This document shows, piece after piece, positions 46,490 through 55,303 of a stretch of 64,000 nucleotides of DNA (position 1 is the first letter of the stretch; each line of letters starts with the position of its first letter). The stretch comes from JAFKFH01 sp017307375 (GTDB taxonomy: Bacteria; Pseudomonadota; Alphaproteobacteria; Ferrovibrionales; Ferrovibrionaceae), in contig OZ245874.1 in assembly GCA_965229335.1 (NCBI GenBank), positions 6,820,001 to 6,884,000 of the forward strand, read 5' to 3'. The notes beneath the pieces were generated by a model. That model saw only the letters and a program-made list of their open reading frames with translations. It did not search any database and was not told the DNA's origin. Position numbers and translations under genes: made by a program.

Positions 46490-48517
46490 ATGGCGCAAGA
46501 CGAGGAAACCCCGGCCCCCGGGGCGATACGGGGCGAGGCCGGCGATGACGTCGAGCGCTACCGTGCGCTGGTGCGGTCGACCTCGGACTTCATCTATCGG
46601 GCCTCGGCCGACTGGCACGCACTGCGCGTGATCGAAGGCGGCCGCGCGATGGCCGCCCTGCCGGCGCCTGGGGCCGGCTGGATCGAGACCCATATCCTGC
46701 CGGAGGAACGCGCGCTGGTGCAGGCGCGGATCCGCGCCGCGATCGAGGCCCGCGCGGCCTTCCAGATGGAGCACCGGATCCGGCGGGCCGACGGCAGCGT
46801 CGGCCATGTGTTTTCCCGCGCCATTCCGCTGCTGGACGAGGGCGGCGGGATCAGCGAATGGTTCGGCACCGCCAACGACATCACCGAACAGGTCCTGGCG
46901 CGCGACGCGGCGGCCGGCAGCGAGGCGCGCTACCGCGCCCTGTTCGAGGCGATCGACGACGGTTTCTGCATCATCGAGTTCTTCGACGGACCGCATGGTC
47001 CGCTGAGCGACTATGTCCATGTCGAAGCCAACCAGGGCTATGAGCGCCAGACCGGCATTCCCGACATCGTCGGGCAGACGGTGCGCGGCCTCGCCCCGGC
47101 CGAGGCGGACGGCTGGGTCGAGCTCTACGGCGGCGTGCTGCGCACGGGCCTGGCGATCCGCTTCGAACGCTATTTCGAGAAGGTCGGCCGTCATATCGAG
47201 GTATCGGCCACCCGCGTCGAACCAGCAGGCCGGCGCCAGGTGGCGGTGCTGTTTCGCAACATCTCGGCCCGCAAGGAGGCCGAGGCGGCACAGCGCGCCC
47301 TGAACGAAACCCTCGAACAGCGCGTCGCCGAACGGACCCAGGAATTGGTGAAGGCCGAGGCGCTGCTGCGCCAGTCGCAGAAGATGGAGGCGGTCGGGCA
47401 ACTGACCGGCGGCATCGCCCATGACTTCAACAACCTGCTGTCGGGCATTTCCGGCGCGCTGGAACTGACGGCGGCCCGGATCGCCCAGGGGCGATTCGCC
47501 GAGGTCGACCGCTATATCGTCGCCGCCCAGGGCGCGGCCAAGCGCGCGGCCGCGCTGACCCACCGGCTGCTCGCCTTCTCGCGCCAGCAGACGCTGGATC
47601 CGCGGGCGATCAACGTCAACAAGCTGGTCGCCGGCCTGCTGGAACTGGTGCAGCGGACCGTCGGGCCGGGCATCCGGGTCGACATGGTCGGCGGCATCAA
47701 TCTGTGGCCGACGCTGGTCGACCCTTCGCAGCTCGAGAGCGCGCTGCTCAATCTCTGCATCAACGCCCGCGACGCGATGCCCGAGGGCGGCAGGATCACG
47801 ATCGAGACCAACAATCGCTGGATCGATCGCGAAGGGGCCGGGCTGCTCGACATGCAGGAGGGGCAGTACGTTTCGCTGTGCGTGTCCGACACGGGAACCG
47901 GGATGCCCCCCGACGTGGTGGAGAAGGCCTTCGACCCCTTCTTCACCACCAAGCCGATCGGCCAGGGCACGGGCCTCGGCCTGTCGATGATCTACGGCTT
48001 CGCCAAGCAGTCGGGCGGGCACGTGCGGATCTATTCCGAGGTCGGCAAGGGCACGATGGTGTGCATCTACCTGCCCCGCCATCGCGGCGAGGTCGAGGAG
48101 GAGGAGACGGAGCCCCGCACGCCGGCCAGCACCCCGGCAGGGCAAGGCGACGTCGTGCTGCTGGTCGACGACGAGCCGAGCGTGCGCCTGCTGGTGATGG
48201 ACCTGCTGCAGGAACTGGGTTACGCCGCGATCGAGGCGGGCGACAGCGCCGAAGGCCTGCGGATCCTGCGGTCGGACGCCCGCATCGACCTGGTCGTCAC
48301 CGATGTCGGCCTGCCCGGCGGCATGAACGGCCGCCAGATGATCGACGTCGCACGCAGCGTGCGCCCCGGCCTGAAGGCGCTGTTCATCACCGGCTTCGCC
48401 GAGAATGCGCTGCTGAACAACGGCCAGCTGGAACCCGGCATGTCGGTGCTGACCAAACCCTTCGCGATGGATGTGCTGGCCGCGCGCATCCGCGACCTGC
48501 TGGCGCGGCGGCCGTGA
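46490..48517 (+). CDS. PAS sensor histidine kinase with C-terminal receiver
   Basis: The 675-residue soluble hybrid kinase has two PAS domains (about 22-140 and 145-262), a coil, a HisKA/HWE-like dimerisation domain with His311 (GGIAHDFNNLLSG), an ATPase domain (NLCINARDAMPEGG, GTGTGMPPDV, GTGLGLSMIYGFAKQSGG), and a receiver with Asp605 (VVTDVGLPGGMNG). The 'TGGIAHDFNNLL' type is common in rhizobial-like bacteria. ATG 46490 was chosen over TTG 46484. The stop overlaps the HD gene. Confidence 0.9.
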   Translation: MAQDEETPAPGAIRGEAGDDVERYRALVRSTSDFIYRASADWHALRVIEGGRAMAALPAPGAGWIETHILPEERALVQARIRAAIEARAAFQMEHRIRRADGSVGHVFSRAIPLLDEGGGISEWFGTANDITEQVLARDAAAGSEARYRALFEAIDDGFCIIEFFDGPHGPLSDYVHVEANQGYERQTGIPDIVGQTVRGLAPAEADGWVELYGGVLRTGLAIRFERYFEKVGRHIEVSATRVEPAGRRQVAVLFRNISARKEAEAAQRALNETLEQRVAERTQELVKAEALLRQSQKMEAVGQLTGGIAHDFNNLLSGISGALELTAARIAQGRFAEVDRYIVAAQGAAKRAAALTHRLLAFSRQQTLDPRAINVNKLVAGLLELVQRTVGPGIRVDMVGGINLWPTLVDPSQLESALLNLCINARDAMPEGGRITIETNNRWIDREGAGLLDMQEGQYVSLCVSDTGTGMPPDVVEKAFDPFFTTKPIGQGTGLGLSMIYGFAKQSGGHVRIYSEVGKGTMVCIYLPRHRGEVEEEETEPRTPASTPAGQGDVVLLVDDEPSVRLLVMDLLQELGYAAIEAGDSAEGLRILRSDARIDLVVTDVGLPGGMNGRQMIDVARSVRPGLKALFITGFAENALLNNGQLEPGMSVLTKPFAMDVLAARIRDLLARRP

Positions 48518-49155
48518 CCCGGCCGCGCATTCCCGGCCACGAGGATGCGCCCGAGGCGTCGGCCCGGATGCATTCGGGGCGCTGGGTCAATCTCTACGAT
48601 CCCTCGCCGCTCGACATCGAGCTGGCCGACTGGGTGCGCGGCTGTTCGCGGGTCGACCGCTGGGGCGGGCAATCGATCCCCGAACACGGCTGGAACGACC
48701 TGTGCCACATGATGCTGGTCGAACGCATCCTGGTGAACCGCGTCTGGCGCAAGGCGCCGCGCGAAGCCCGGCTGTGGGCGCTGATGCACGACCTGCACGA
48801 GGGTGGCGGGCTGGGCGATATCGCCACCCCCTACGGCCGGGTGCTGAAGGCCGCCGGCCTCGACGAGCTCAAGCGGCGGCTCGACCGCGCCTTGCGCCTC
48901 GCCGCGGGGCTGACCGCCACCCCGGATGCCGAGACCGTGGCGACGATCAAGCGGGCAGACCAGATCGCCGCGGTCAGCGAGGGCGTGCGGCTCGCCGGCT
49001 GGCCCGAGGCGGTGGCGCGCAGCCGGATCGGCCGCGGCTATGACGGCCCGCTGTGGCGCGGCCCGCTGCAGCCGCTGGATCAGGCGCAGGCGCGGCTGGC
49101 CTGGACCAAGCGGTTCCTGCTGCTGGGTGGCAGGGGCCTGGCCATGCCGGCGTGA
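48514..49155 (+). CDS. HD-domain phosphohydrolase (YfbR-like)
   Basis: A 213-residue protein with HGWNDLCHMMLVERI, LWALMHDLHEGGGLGDIATP and DQIAAVSEG, the HD-type metal ligands (His, His-Asp, Asp) of YfbR-like deoxynucleotidases. It probably dephosphorylates a nucleotide. GTG 48514 overlaps the kinase stop (GTGA), and its own stop overlaps the next gene the same way. Confidence 0.8.
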   Translation: MTRPRIPGHEDAPEASARMHSGRWVNLYDPSPLDIELADWVRGCSRVDRWGGQSIPEHGWNDLCHMMLVERILVNRVWRKAPREARLWALMHDLHEGGGLGDIATPYGRVLKAAGLDELKRRLDRALRLAAGLTATPDAETVATIKRADQIAAVSEGVRLAGWPEAVARSRIGRGYDGPLWRGPLQPLDQAQARLAWTKRFLLLGGRGLAMPA

Positions 49156-49595
49156 CCGATATCGGCACCTGCCTCGGCCTGTTGCTGGTCAGCTTTCTTG
49201 CCGCCACGCTGCTGCCGCTGCAGTCGGAAGCGGCGCTGGTCGGGGCGATCGCCCTGGATACCCTGCCGATCGCGCTGCTGGTCGCGGTGGCAAGCCTGGG
49301 CAACGTGCTCGGCTCGATCGTCAACTGGCTCTTGGGCCGCTATGTCGACCGATTCCGCGAGCGGCGCTGGTTTCCCGTCGGGCCCGCCATGCTGGAACGC
49401 GCGCGGCGCTGGTATGGGCGCTATGGCCGCTGGAGCCTGCTGGCCAGCTGGCTGCCGGTGATCGGCGACCCGCTGACCCTGGTGGCCGGGGTGATGCGGG
49501 AACCGCTGGGGCGCTTCGTCCTGATCGTCGCGATGGCCAAGACCTTGCGCTACATCTTCGTGGCCGCCGCCGCCCGCGGCCTGCTCGCGCTCTGA
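49152..49595 (+). CDS. YqaA/DedA-like membrane protein
   Basis: The 147-residue protein has about four membrane helices, including LLLVSFLAATLLPLQSEAALVGA and a SASLGNVLGSIVNWLLGRY-like segment with the conserved Gly-Asn of YqaA proteins, and SLLASWLPVIGDPLTLVAG. The function in lipid or solute handling is not settled. It starts at GTG 49152 with a 4-nt overlap and ends just before a palindrome-rich gap. Confidence 0.82.
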   Translation: MTDIGTCLGLLLVSFLAATLLPLQSEAALVGAIALDTLPIALLVAVASLGNVLGSIVNWLLGRYVDRFRERRWFPVGPAMLERARRWYGRYGRWSLLASWLPVIGDPLTLVAGVMREPLGRFVLIVAMAKTLRYIFVAAAARGLLAL

Positions 49596-49596
49596 C

Positions 49597-49639
49597 GACA
49601 ACTTATTGTTGTCAAAAATATTTGCCGCGGCAACAATAA
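49597..49639. promoter_or_regulatory. Nested inverted repeats and promoter before the flavoenzyme gene
   Basis: GACAAC-TTATT-GTTGTC (49597-49613) is a perfect 6-bp repeat, and TTATTGTTG (49603-49611) pairs with CAACAATAA (49631-49639). A -35-like TTGTCA (49609-49614) stands 18 nt from ACAATA (49633-49638). The repeats overlap the putative promoter, so a repressor site is plausible. The first repeat starts 2 nt after the YqaA-like stop. Confidence 0.5.
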
Positions 49640-49683
49640 AGTGATATTGCTTCGACTCCCATAAGTTGCATGTGGAGAGAGCG

Positions 49684-51660
49684 ATGCGCCCCGGATTCGA
49701 ATTCCGCGTTCCCCATGTCGCCAATCCCACGGCCAATCCGTGGCTGCCCGACTACCCGAACCCCGCGGACCTGCGGTTCAACTACTACAAGCTGATGAAC
49801 GATGCCGGCGCCGTCGGGCAGCCGATCGCCCAGGCGCCGTCGGCGCTCAACGCGCCGGTGGTCGCCGTGATCGGCGGGGGCGCGGCCGGCATGACCGCGG
49901 CGCGCGAGCTGTGGCGGGCCGGCTACAAGGTCATGATCTTCGAAGCGTCCAGCCGGATCAGCGGCCGGTTGTACACCGAAACCGCCGGCCCGGGGCTGAC
50001 CGCCTATGAATTCGGGGCGATGCGCATGCCGTTCTTCAACGGCAGTGCCGGCACCGCGGCGCAGTCGACCAACTGCCTGCTGGCCTATTACCTGAACCAG
50101 GACCAGAACTACCCCGCCACGTCGAACGCGACATACGCCGACCTGGCCGACTTTCCCAATCCGGGCAAGACCCCGGGCGGCACCGGCATCTACATGAACA
50201 ACGGGGCCGGACCCAACGATGTCTACACCAGCCCGACCCTGATCGACTGGCCCGACAACGGCTTGCCGGCCAATGCCGACCTGCAGGCCATCGCCACCAA
50301 GGTCGACAATTTCATCACGCTGTTCACGACCTACGTCGCCTCGGCCTATACCGGGTCGGACTGGGACACCGTCTGGCAGGAAATCGCGCAGAACTACGAC
50401 AAGATGTCGTTCAGCGACCTCGTCTTCACCCCGGCGGTGACGACACCCGGACCGAACAGCTGGCTGGGCGGCTTCGGCATGACCGACTACGAATCCAGCC
50501 TGTTCTACACGATCGGCGCCGGCGACGGCAGCTGGGGCGCCTTCTACGCGGTGGGGGCGATGTGGTTCATCCGCTGCGTGATGTTCGGATTCAATTCCGA
50601 TCTGCAGCTGGTGTCCGGCCTGAACGACGCCAGCACGCTGCCCCACTACAACGACGCCGGCGTCACCGACAACAACGGCAATCCGCTGACCCCGCCGCTG
50701 TTCCGCGGCATCCAGTCGCTGTCGGAGCTGCTGTTCTACCTGCCGCCGCCGGGTGCCGGCCAGTCACTCTACGACGCGACCAAGGCCACGACCCTCGCAG
50801 CACCCAAGATCCACGTCAACGCGCCGGTGACCAGGATCCAGAAGGTGACCGTCAACAACGTCACCGGCCTGCAGATCCATGCCGGCAACAGCGGCACTCC
50901 GACCTTCGTCCACTATGCCATCGTCACGGCCCCGATCTGGGCCACGCAGCTGTCGATCGAGTTCGACGGATTCAGCAACGCCAACGACCTGCCGTGGCAG
51001 GTGACGACGGCAATGGCCGAGCAGCATCTGATCGCCAGTTGCAAGGTCTTCCTGCCGCTGACCCAGGCCTACTGGCAGAACGGGGCCAGCGCGATACCGC
51101 AGATCCTGGTGACCGATACCTTCGTCCAGGACGCCTACGGGCTGAGCTGGAGCGGCCAGCAGAACGATGCCGCCATCCTGGCCAGCTACACCTGGGAGGA
51201 CGACGCGCTGAAACTGCTGGCGATGAACGATCAGGCGGTGATCCAGGCGGTGACCGCCAAGCTGAACGACATCACCACGTCGACCCTGAACAACTCCTTC
51301 GCGCAGTATGTCGACACGTCGCGGCAAGGCCAGGTCTTCCAGTGGACGATGCAGCCGACCTATCACGGCTGCGCCAAGCTCTACCGCCAGCGCAATTGGG
51401 AACAGTGCTATGCGCTGATGACCTACAACCAGACCTACGCGGCGTCCTCGCATCTCTACTTCGCCGGCGAATCCTACGGCACCGAGGGCGGCTGGACCGA
51501 ACCGGCCTTGCGCATGGCCCTCGACGCGGTGATGAACCTCGTCAACAATTCGGGCGGCAGCTTCACCAATGCCGGCTTCAGCTTCGCCAACGACTATCCG
51601 GGCTTCATGACCGGCTTCACGCCGGACGAAAACTACCCCCAGAACAACGCCACGGCGTGA
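49684..51660 (+). CDS. FAD-dependent amine/L-amino-acid oxidase-like enzyme
   Basis: A 658-residue flavoenzyme without a signal peptide. The dinucleotide fold is at 59-87 (VVAVIGGGAAGMTAARELW), the substrate arginine region is GAMRMP (Arg114), and the second FAD motif is YFAGESYGTEGGWTEPALRM near 605. The N-terminal NPWLPDYPNPADLRFNYYKL is typical of tryptophan 2-monooxygenase and phenylalanine oxidase. It probably oxidises an L-amino acid or its derivative. GGAGAG precedes ATG 49684. Its stop overlaps the glycosyltransferase start (GTGA). Confidence 0.85.
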   Translation: MRPGFEFRVPHVANPTANPWLPDYPNPADLRFNYYKLMNDAGAVGQPIAQAPSALNAPVVAVIGGGAAGMTAARELWRAGYKVMIFEASSRISGRLYTETAGPGLTAYEFGAMRMPFFNGSAGTAAQSTNCLLAYYLNQDQNYPATSNATYADLADFPNPGKTPGGTGIYMNNGAGPNDVYTSPTLIDWPDNGLPANADLQAIATKVDNFITLFTTYVASAYTGSDWDTVWQEIAQNYDKMSFSDLVFTPAVTTPGPNSWLGGFGMTDYESSLFYTIGAGDGSWGAFYAVGAMWFIRCVMFGFNSDLQLVSGLNDASTLPHYNDAGVTDNNGNPLTPPLFRGIQSLSELLFYLPPPGAGQSLYDATKATTLAAPKIHVNAPVTRIQKVTVNNVTGLQIHAGNSGTPTFVHYAIVTAPIWATQLSIEFDGFSNANDLPWQVTTAMAEQHLIASCKVFLPLTQAYWQNGASAIPQILVTDTFVQDAYGLSWSGQQNDAAILASYTWEDDALKLLAMNDQAVIQAVTAKLNDITTSTLNNSFAQYVDTSRQGQVFQWTMQPTYHGCAKLYRQRNWEQCYALMTYNQTYAASSHLYFAGESYGTEGGWTEPALRMALDAVMNLVNNSGGSFTNAGFSFANDYPGFMTGFTPDENYPQNNATA

Positions 51661-53351
51661 GCAGCGGCATGACGGCCCCGCCGAACTGCGCGATCCACTA
51701 CATTCCCGAAGCCTACCAGGGCGACAAGCGGGGTGTTGTGGGCCGCCAGTCGGCCGGGGCCGGGTTCCTCGACGCCCTGATCCGTCACGGTGGCGTCGAC
51801 CGGCTGTACGGCGTCACCAACGACGCACGCCATGCCGCCGAATTTCGCGCCCGCATCGGCGCCGTCGACCCGGCCATGGCGGCGACCGTGCTGGATCCGT
51901 TCGACGCGCCGGCCATCGGCCGGGCCGGCTGCCTGTTCACCCCCGGGCCGCTGATCGCCGAAAGCGCCTGGATGCGGCGTTTCGGCGGCGAACGCAGCTA
52001 CAGCCTGTGCGGCATCACCCATTCGGTCGCGACCGAGCGGGTGATCCGCAGCATCCGCGACGTGATGGTGGCGCCGACGCAATGCTGGGACGCGCTGATC
52101 TGCACGTCGCAGGCGGCGCGTGCCGTCATCGGCCGCATCCTCGAGGTATGGACCGACTATCTGGCAAGCCGGGGCTTCGCCGTGGGCCCCCAGCCGGTCC
52201 GGTTGCCGGTGATCCCGCTGGGGGTCCATGTCGACGACTTCGTGCGCGACGCGGCGGCGGCCGAGCGGGGCGCCGCGCTCCGGCAACGGCTGGGGGTCGA
52301 GCCCGACGACGTCGTGCTGCTGCATTTCGGGCGGCTCGATTTCCGGTCGAAGTCGCATCCGACGCCGTTGTTTCGCGCCGTCGACCTGGCGCGCCATCGC
52401 CATCGCCGCTCGCGGTTGCATCTGCTGATGGTCGGCCAGTTCGCCGACGCGCTGAACGCCCACGAGTTCCGCGTCGCCCAGCATCTCTACTGCCCGTCCG
52501 TCCCGGTACACTGGATCGATGGCGCGGATACCGAGCTGGCGCGGGCCGGCTGGACCGCGGCGGACATCTTCGTCTCGCTGTCGGACAATGTGCAGGAAAG
52601 CTTCGGCATGACCCCGGTCGAAGCGATGGCAGCCGGGCTGCCCGCCGTGGTCAGCGACTGGAACGGCTATCGCGAAACCGTCGTCGACGGCGAGACCGGC
52701 ATCCGGATACCTACCATGTCGGCACCGGCCGGCGCCGGTATCGACCTCGCCGACGACCATGCCCAGCACCGCTTCGACCACTTCACGCTGATCGCCCATA
52801 CCGCGCAGTCGACCGCCGTCGACATCGACGCCTGCGCCGAGGCGATTGCCCGGCTGGCCGGGGATGCGGCCTTGCGCCGCCGGATGGGGGAGGCCGGACG
52901 GCGACGCGCCGATACCATCTACGACTGGCGCCACATCATCGCGGCCTATCAGGCGCTGTGGCAGGACCTGGCAGCCAGCAGAAGCCGCGCGGCCGCGCTG
53001 GGCGAGCGCCGGGCCGGCCAGCACACCGTGCACCCCGACTATCCCGATCTGTTCGCGCTGTTCGCCGGCCATGCCGGCGCCCTGCTCGACGACGACATGA
53101 TCGTCGGCTGGGCCGATGCCGACGCACCCTACGGGGTGCGGCGCAGCCGCCTGCTGCAGATCGACCTGTTTTCCGACCCCGTCACGCTCGATCAGCCGGC
53201 CATCGACCGGCTGGTCGACAGCCTGGCGGCGGGTCCGCGCCGGGTCGGCGACGTCGCGGCCGATATCGGTCCCGCCGACCGCGCGCGGCTGCAACGCAGC
53301 CTGCTGCGGCTCTACAAGTTCGGCATCCTCAGGATCGGCAGCCGGCCATGA
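51657..53351 (+). CDS. Family 4-like glycosyltransferase with C-terminal extension
   Basis: The 564-residue protein has a GT-B glycosyltransferase core: LLHFGRLDFRSKSHP and ESFGMTPVEAMAAGLPAVVSDWNGY with the E-x7-E motif. Residues 450-564 are an added domain whose last 60 residues (DRLVDSLAAGPRRVGDVAADIG, in part; LLRLYKFGILRI) look like a small winged helix, perhaps PqqD-like. GTG 51657 overlaps the oxidase stop; ATG 51669 is an alternative. It is coupled to the next gene by ATGA. Confidence 0.82.
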   Translation: MSSGMTAPPNCAIHYIPEAYQGDKRGVVGRQSAGAGFLDALIRHGGVDRLYGVTNDARHAAEFRARIGAVDPAMAATVLDPFDAPAIGRAGCLFTPGPLIAESAWMRRFGGERSYSLCGITHSVATERVIRSIRDVMVAPTQCWDALICTSQAARAVIGRILEVWTDYLASRGFAVGPQPVRLPVIPLGVHVDDFVRDAAAAERGAALRQRLGVEPDDVVLLHFGRLDFRSKSHPTPLFRAVDLARHRHRRSRLHLLMVGQFADALNAHEFRVAQHLYCPSVPVHWIDGADTELARAGWTAADIFVSLSDNVQESFGMTPVEAMAAGLPAVVSDWNGYRETVVDGETGIRIPTMSAPAGAGIDLADDHAQHRFDHFTLIAHTAQSTAVDIDACAEAIARLAGDAALRRRMGEAGRRRADTIYDWRHIIAAYQALWQDLAASRSRAAALGERRAGQHTVHPDYPDLFALFAGHAGALLDDDMIVGWADADAPYGVRRSRLLQIDLFSDPVTLDQPAIDRLVDSLAAGPRRVGDVAADIGPADRARLQRSLLRLYKFGILRIGSRP

Positions 53352-54358
53352 AGATCTGCTTCATCCTGGCGACCTATCAAAGCCACCGGCGCGCCGGGCT
53401 CGACTATCGGCGCGCCCTGGCCGCGGCCGGCGCGACGCTGGTCGAGGAGCCCGACGACGCCGACGTGGTCGTCATCCACGACGAACCCCAGACGTTGCTT
53501 GGCTACTACCGGGTCTATCCCGGCCTGCGACACCACCGCGTCATCGCCTATACGGTGTGGGAGCCGAGCTGCCTGAACGACGATCGCCGCCGCTGGCTCG
53601 GCCTGGTCGACGAGATCTGGACGGCATCGACCTTCTGCCGCGACATCCATGCCGGGCTGGGCAAGCCGGTGACCGTGATTCCGCATATCGTGGCGCCGGC
53701 CACGGTCGACGAGGCGGCGGACGCCCGGCTACGTGCCAGCCTTGGCCTGACGGAAGGCGACTTCCTGTTCTACACGATCAGCCGGCAGGAGGAGCGCAAG
53801 AACCTCGAGGCGTCGCTACGGGCCTTTCATGCGGCCTTCCCCGACGGGCCGGCGCGATACATCGTCAAGACGCCGCTGCCCCTGCCGCCAGCGCTCGCCG
53901 GCCTGCCCGGGGTGGTCAACGTGACCACGCGCCTCGACGACGACGAGATCGCCGCGCTGCACCGCGTCGGCCACTGCTATGTCAGCGCCCATTGCGCCGA
54001 AGGCTGGGGGCTGCCGCTCAGCGACGCGATGGCCCACGGCAGGCTGGTGATCGCCACCGGCTACGGCGGCAACATGGATTTCATGGACGAAGGCAACTCG
54101 ATGCCCGTCCGCTATCGCCTGGAACCGATTCGCCGGCCCGAGACGCGGGTTCGCTTCGGCTTCGCCCCCGACTCGACCGAGGCCCGGTGGGCCTATGTCG
54201 ACGAGGATCACCTGGCCGCACGGATGGGGGGCGCCTTTGCCGACTGGGCGGTACGCGGTCCGATGCGCGACGCCGCCCGGCAGGCGATGACCCGCTATGA
54301 CGAGGACACGATAGGCCGGCGCATGGTCGACCGGCTGCGGACGATCACCGGCATCTGA
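53348..54358 (+). CDS. Glycosyltransferase family protein
   Basis: A 336-residue GT-B protein. FYTISRQEERKNLEASLRAF marks the start of the donor domain, and HCAEGWGLPLSDAMAHGRLVIAT holds the E-x7-D/E-like motif. The acceptor is unknown. It is the third gene of the oxidase/glycosyltransferase operon (ATG 53348 overlapping the previous stop) and ends before a 150-nt gap. Confidence 0.85.
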   Translation: MKICFILATYQSHRRAGLDYRRALAAAGATLVEEPDDADVVVIHDEPQTLLGYYRVYPGLRHHRVIAYTVWEPSCLNDDRRRWLGLVDEIWTASTFCRDIHAGLGKPVTVIPHIVAPATVDEAADARLRASLGLTEGDFLFYTISRQEERKNLEASLRAFHAAFPDGPARYIVKTPLPLPPALAGLPGVVNVTTRLDDDEIAALHRVGHCYVSAHCAEGWGLPLSDAMAHGRLVIATGYGGNMDFMDEGNSMPVRYRLEPIRRPETRVRFGFAPDSTEARWAYVDEDHLAARMGGAFADWAVRGPMRDAARQAMTRYDEDTIGRRMVDRLRTITGI

Positions 54359-54508
54359 AGGAATATAAGCTTGGGATCGCCGGCGGTTGCACGGGCGTGG
54401 CAGGGGCGCTATAACGGCGGCGTCGGGGTAACGCAGGCTCCCGGCTGATCGAAGGCGGGCGACCGTCCAAGCTCTGCTCGAACTCGCACGACCCGAGGTT
54501 TGAGCATC

Positions 54509-55303
54509 ATGGACGCTACCGCCGTCTCCCCCCGCAGTCTTTACGCCATGATCGGACGCGCCGACGCACCGCTGATCATCGATGTCCGGCGCCGGCCCGC
54601 CTTTGCCGCCGATCCCCGCCTGATCGTCGGCGCGGAACGATGCCCGCCCGAGGATGTCGCAGCCTCGGCCGATGCCCTGGCGGCCGACGGCCCGATCGTC
54701 GTCTATTGCGTCCACGGCCACGCGGTCAGCCAGGGCGTGGCGGCGGCACTACGCGCCGCCGGGCGGCAGGCCGCGATCCTCGAAGGCGGCATCGCCGCCT
54801 GGACGGCCTGCGGCCTGCCGACGCGCCGGCACGACACCGGGGCGAACGGCCCTTGGGTGACGCGCGAGCGCCCCAAGGTCGACCGCATCGCCTGTCCGTG
54901 GCTGATCCGCCGCTTCATCGATCGCCGGGCAGAAATCGTCTATGTGCCGGCAGCCGAGGTGCCGGCAGTCGCCGCACGGCTCGGCGGCACGGCCTACGAC
55001 ATTCCCGATGTCGAATTCTCGCACCACGGCCCGGCCTGCAGTTTCGATGCCTTCATCCGGATCTTCGCGATTGCCGATCCCGCGCTCGACCATCTGGCGC
55101 GCATCGTGCGCGGGGCGGATACCGGGGACCTGGGGCTGACGCCGCAATCGGCCGGGCTGCTGGCCTTCTCGCTCGGCCTGTCGGCCGGTTTTCCCGATGA
55201 CCACGCAATGCTGGAACACGGCATGACCTTCTACGACGCCCTCTACGCCTGGTGCCGCGACGGCCGGGCGGAAACCCACGGCTGGCCGCCGGTGCGGGCA
55301 TGA
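54509..55303 (+). CDS. Rhodanese-ChrB fusion, chromate resistance regulator/sensor
   Basis: A 264-residue protein. Residues 5-105 form a rhodanese domain with active-site-like Cys67 in VVYCVHGHAVSQ; residues 110-264 are the ChrB C-terminal domain (RPKVDRIACPWLIRRFIDRRA; FSHHGPACSFDAFI). ChrB-type proteins govern or assist chromate export. ATG 54509 has GAGG upstream. It overlaps chrA by 4 nt, so the pair forms a chromate-resistance operon. Confidence 0.87.
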   Translation: MDATAVSPRSLYAMIGRADAPLIIDVRRRPAFAADPRLIVGAERCPPEDVAASADALAADGPIVVYCVHGHAVSQGVAAALRAAGRQAAILEGGIAAWTACGLPTRRHDTGANGPWVTRERPKVDRIACPWLIRRFIDRRAEIVYVPAAEVPAVAARLGGTAYDIPDVEFSHHGPACSFDAFIRIFAIADPALDHLARIVRGADTGDLGLTPQSAGLLAFSLGLSAGFPDDHAMLEHGMTFYDALYAWCRDGRAETHGWPPVRA

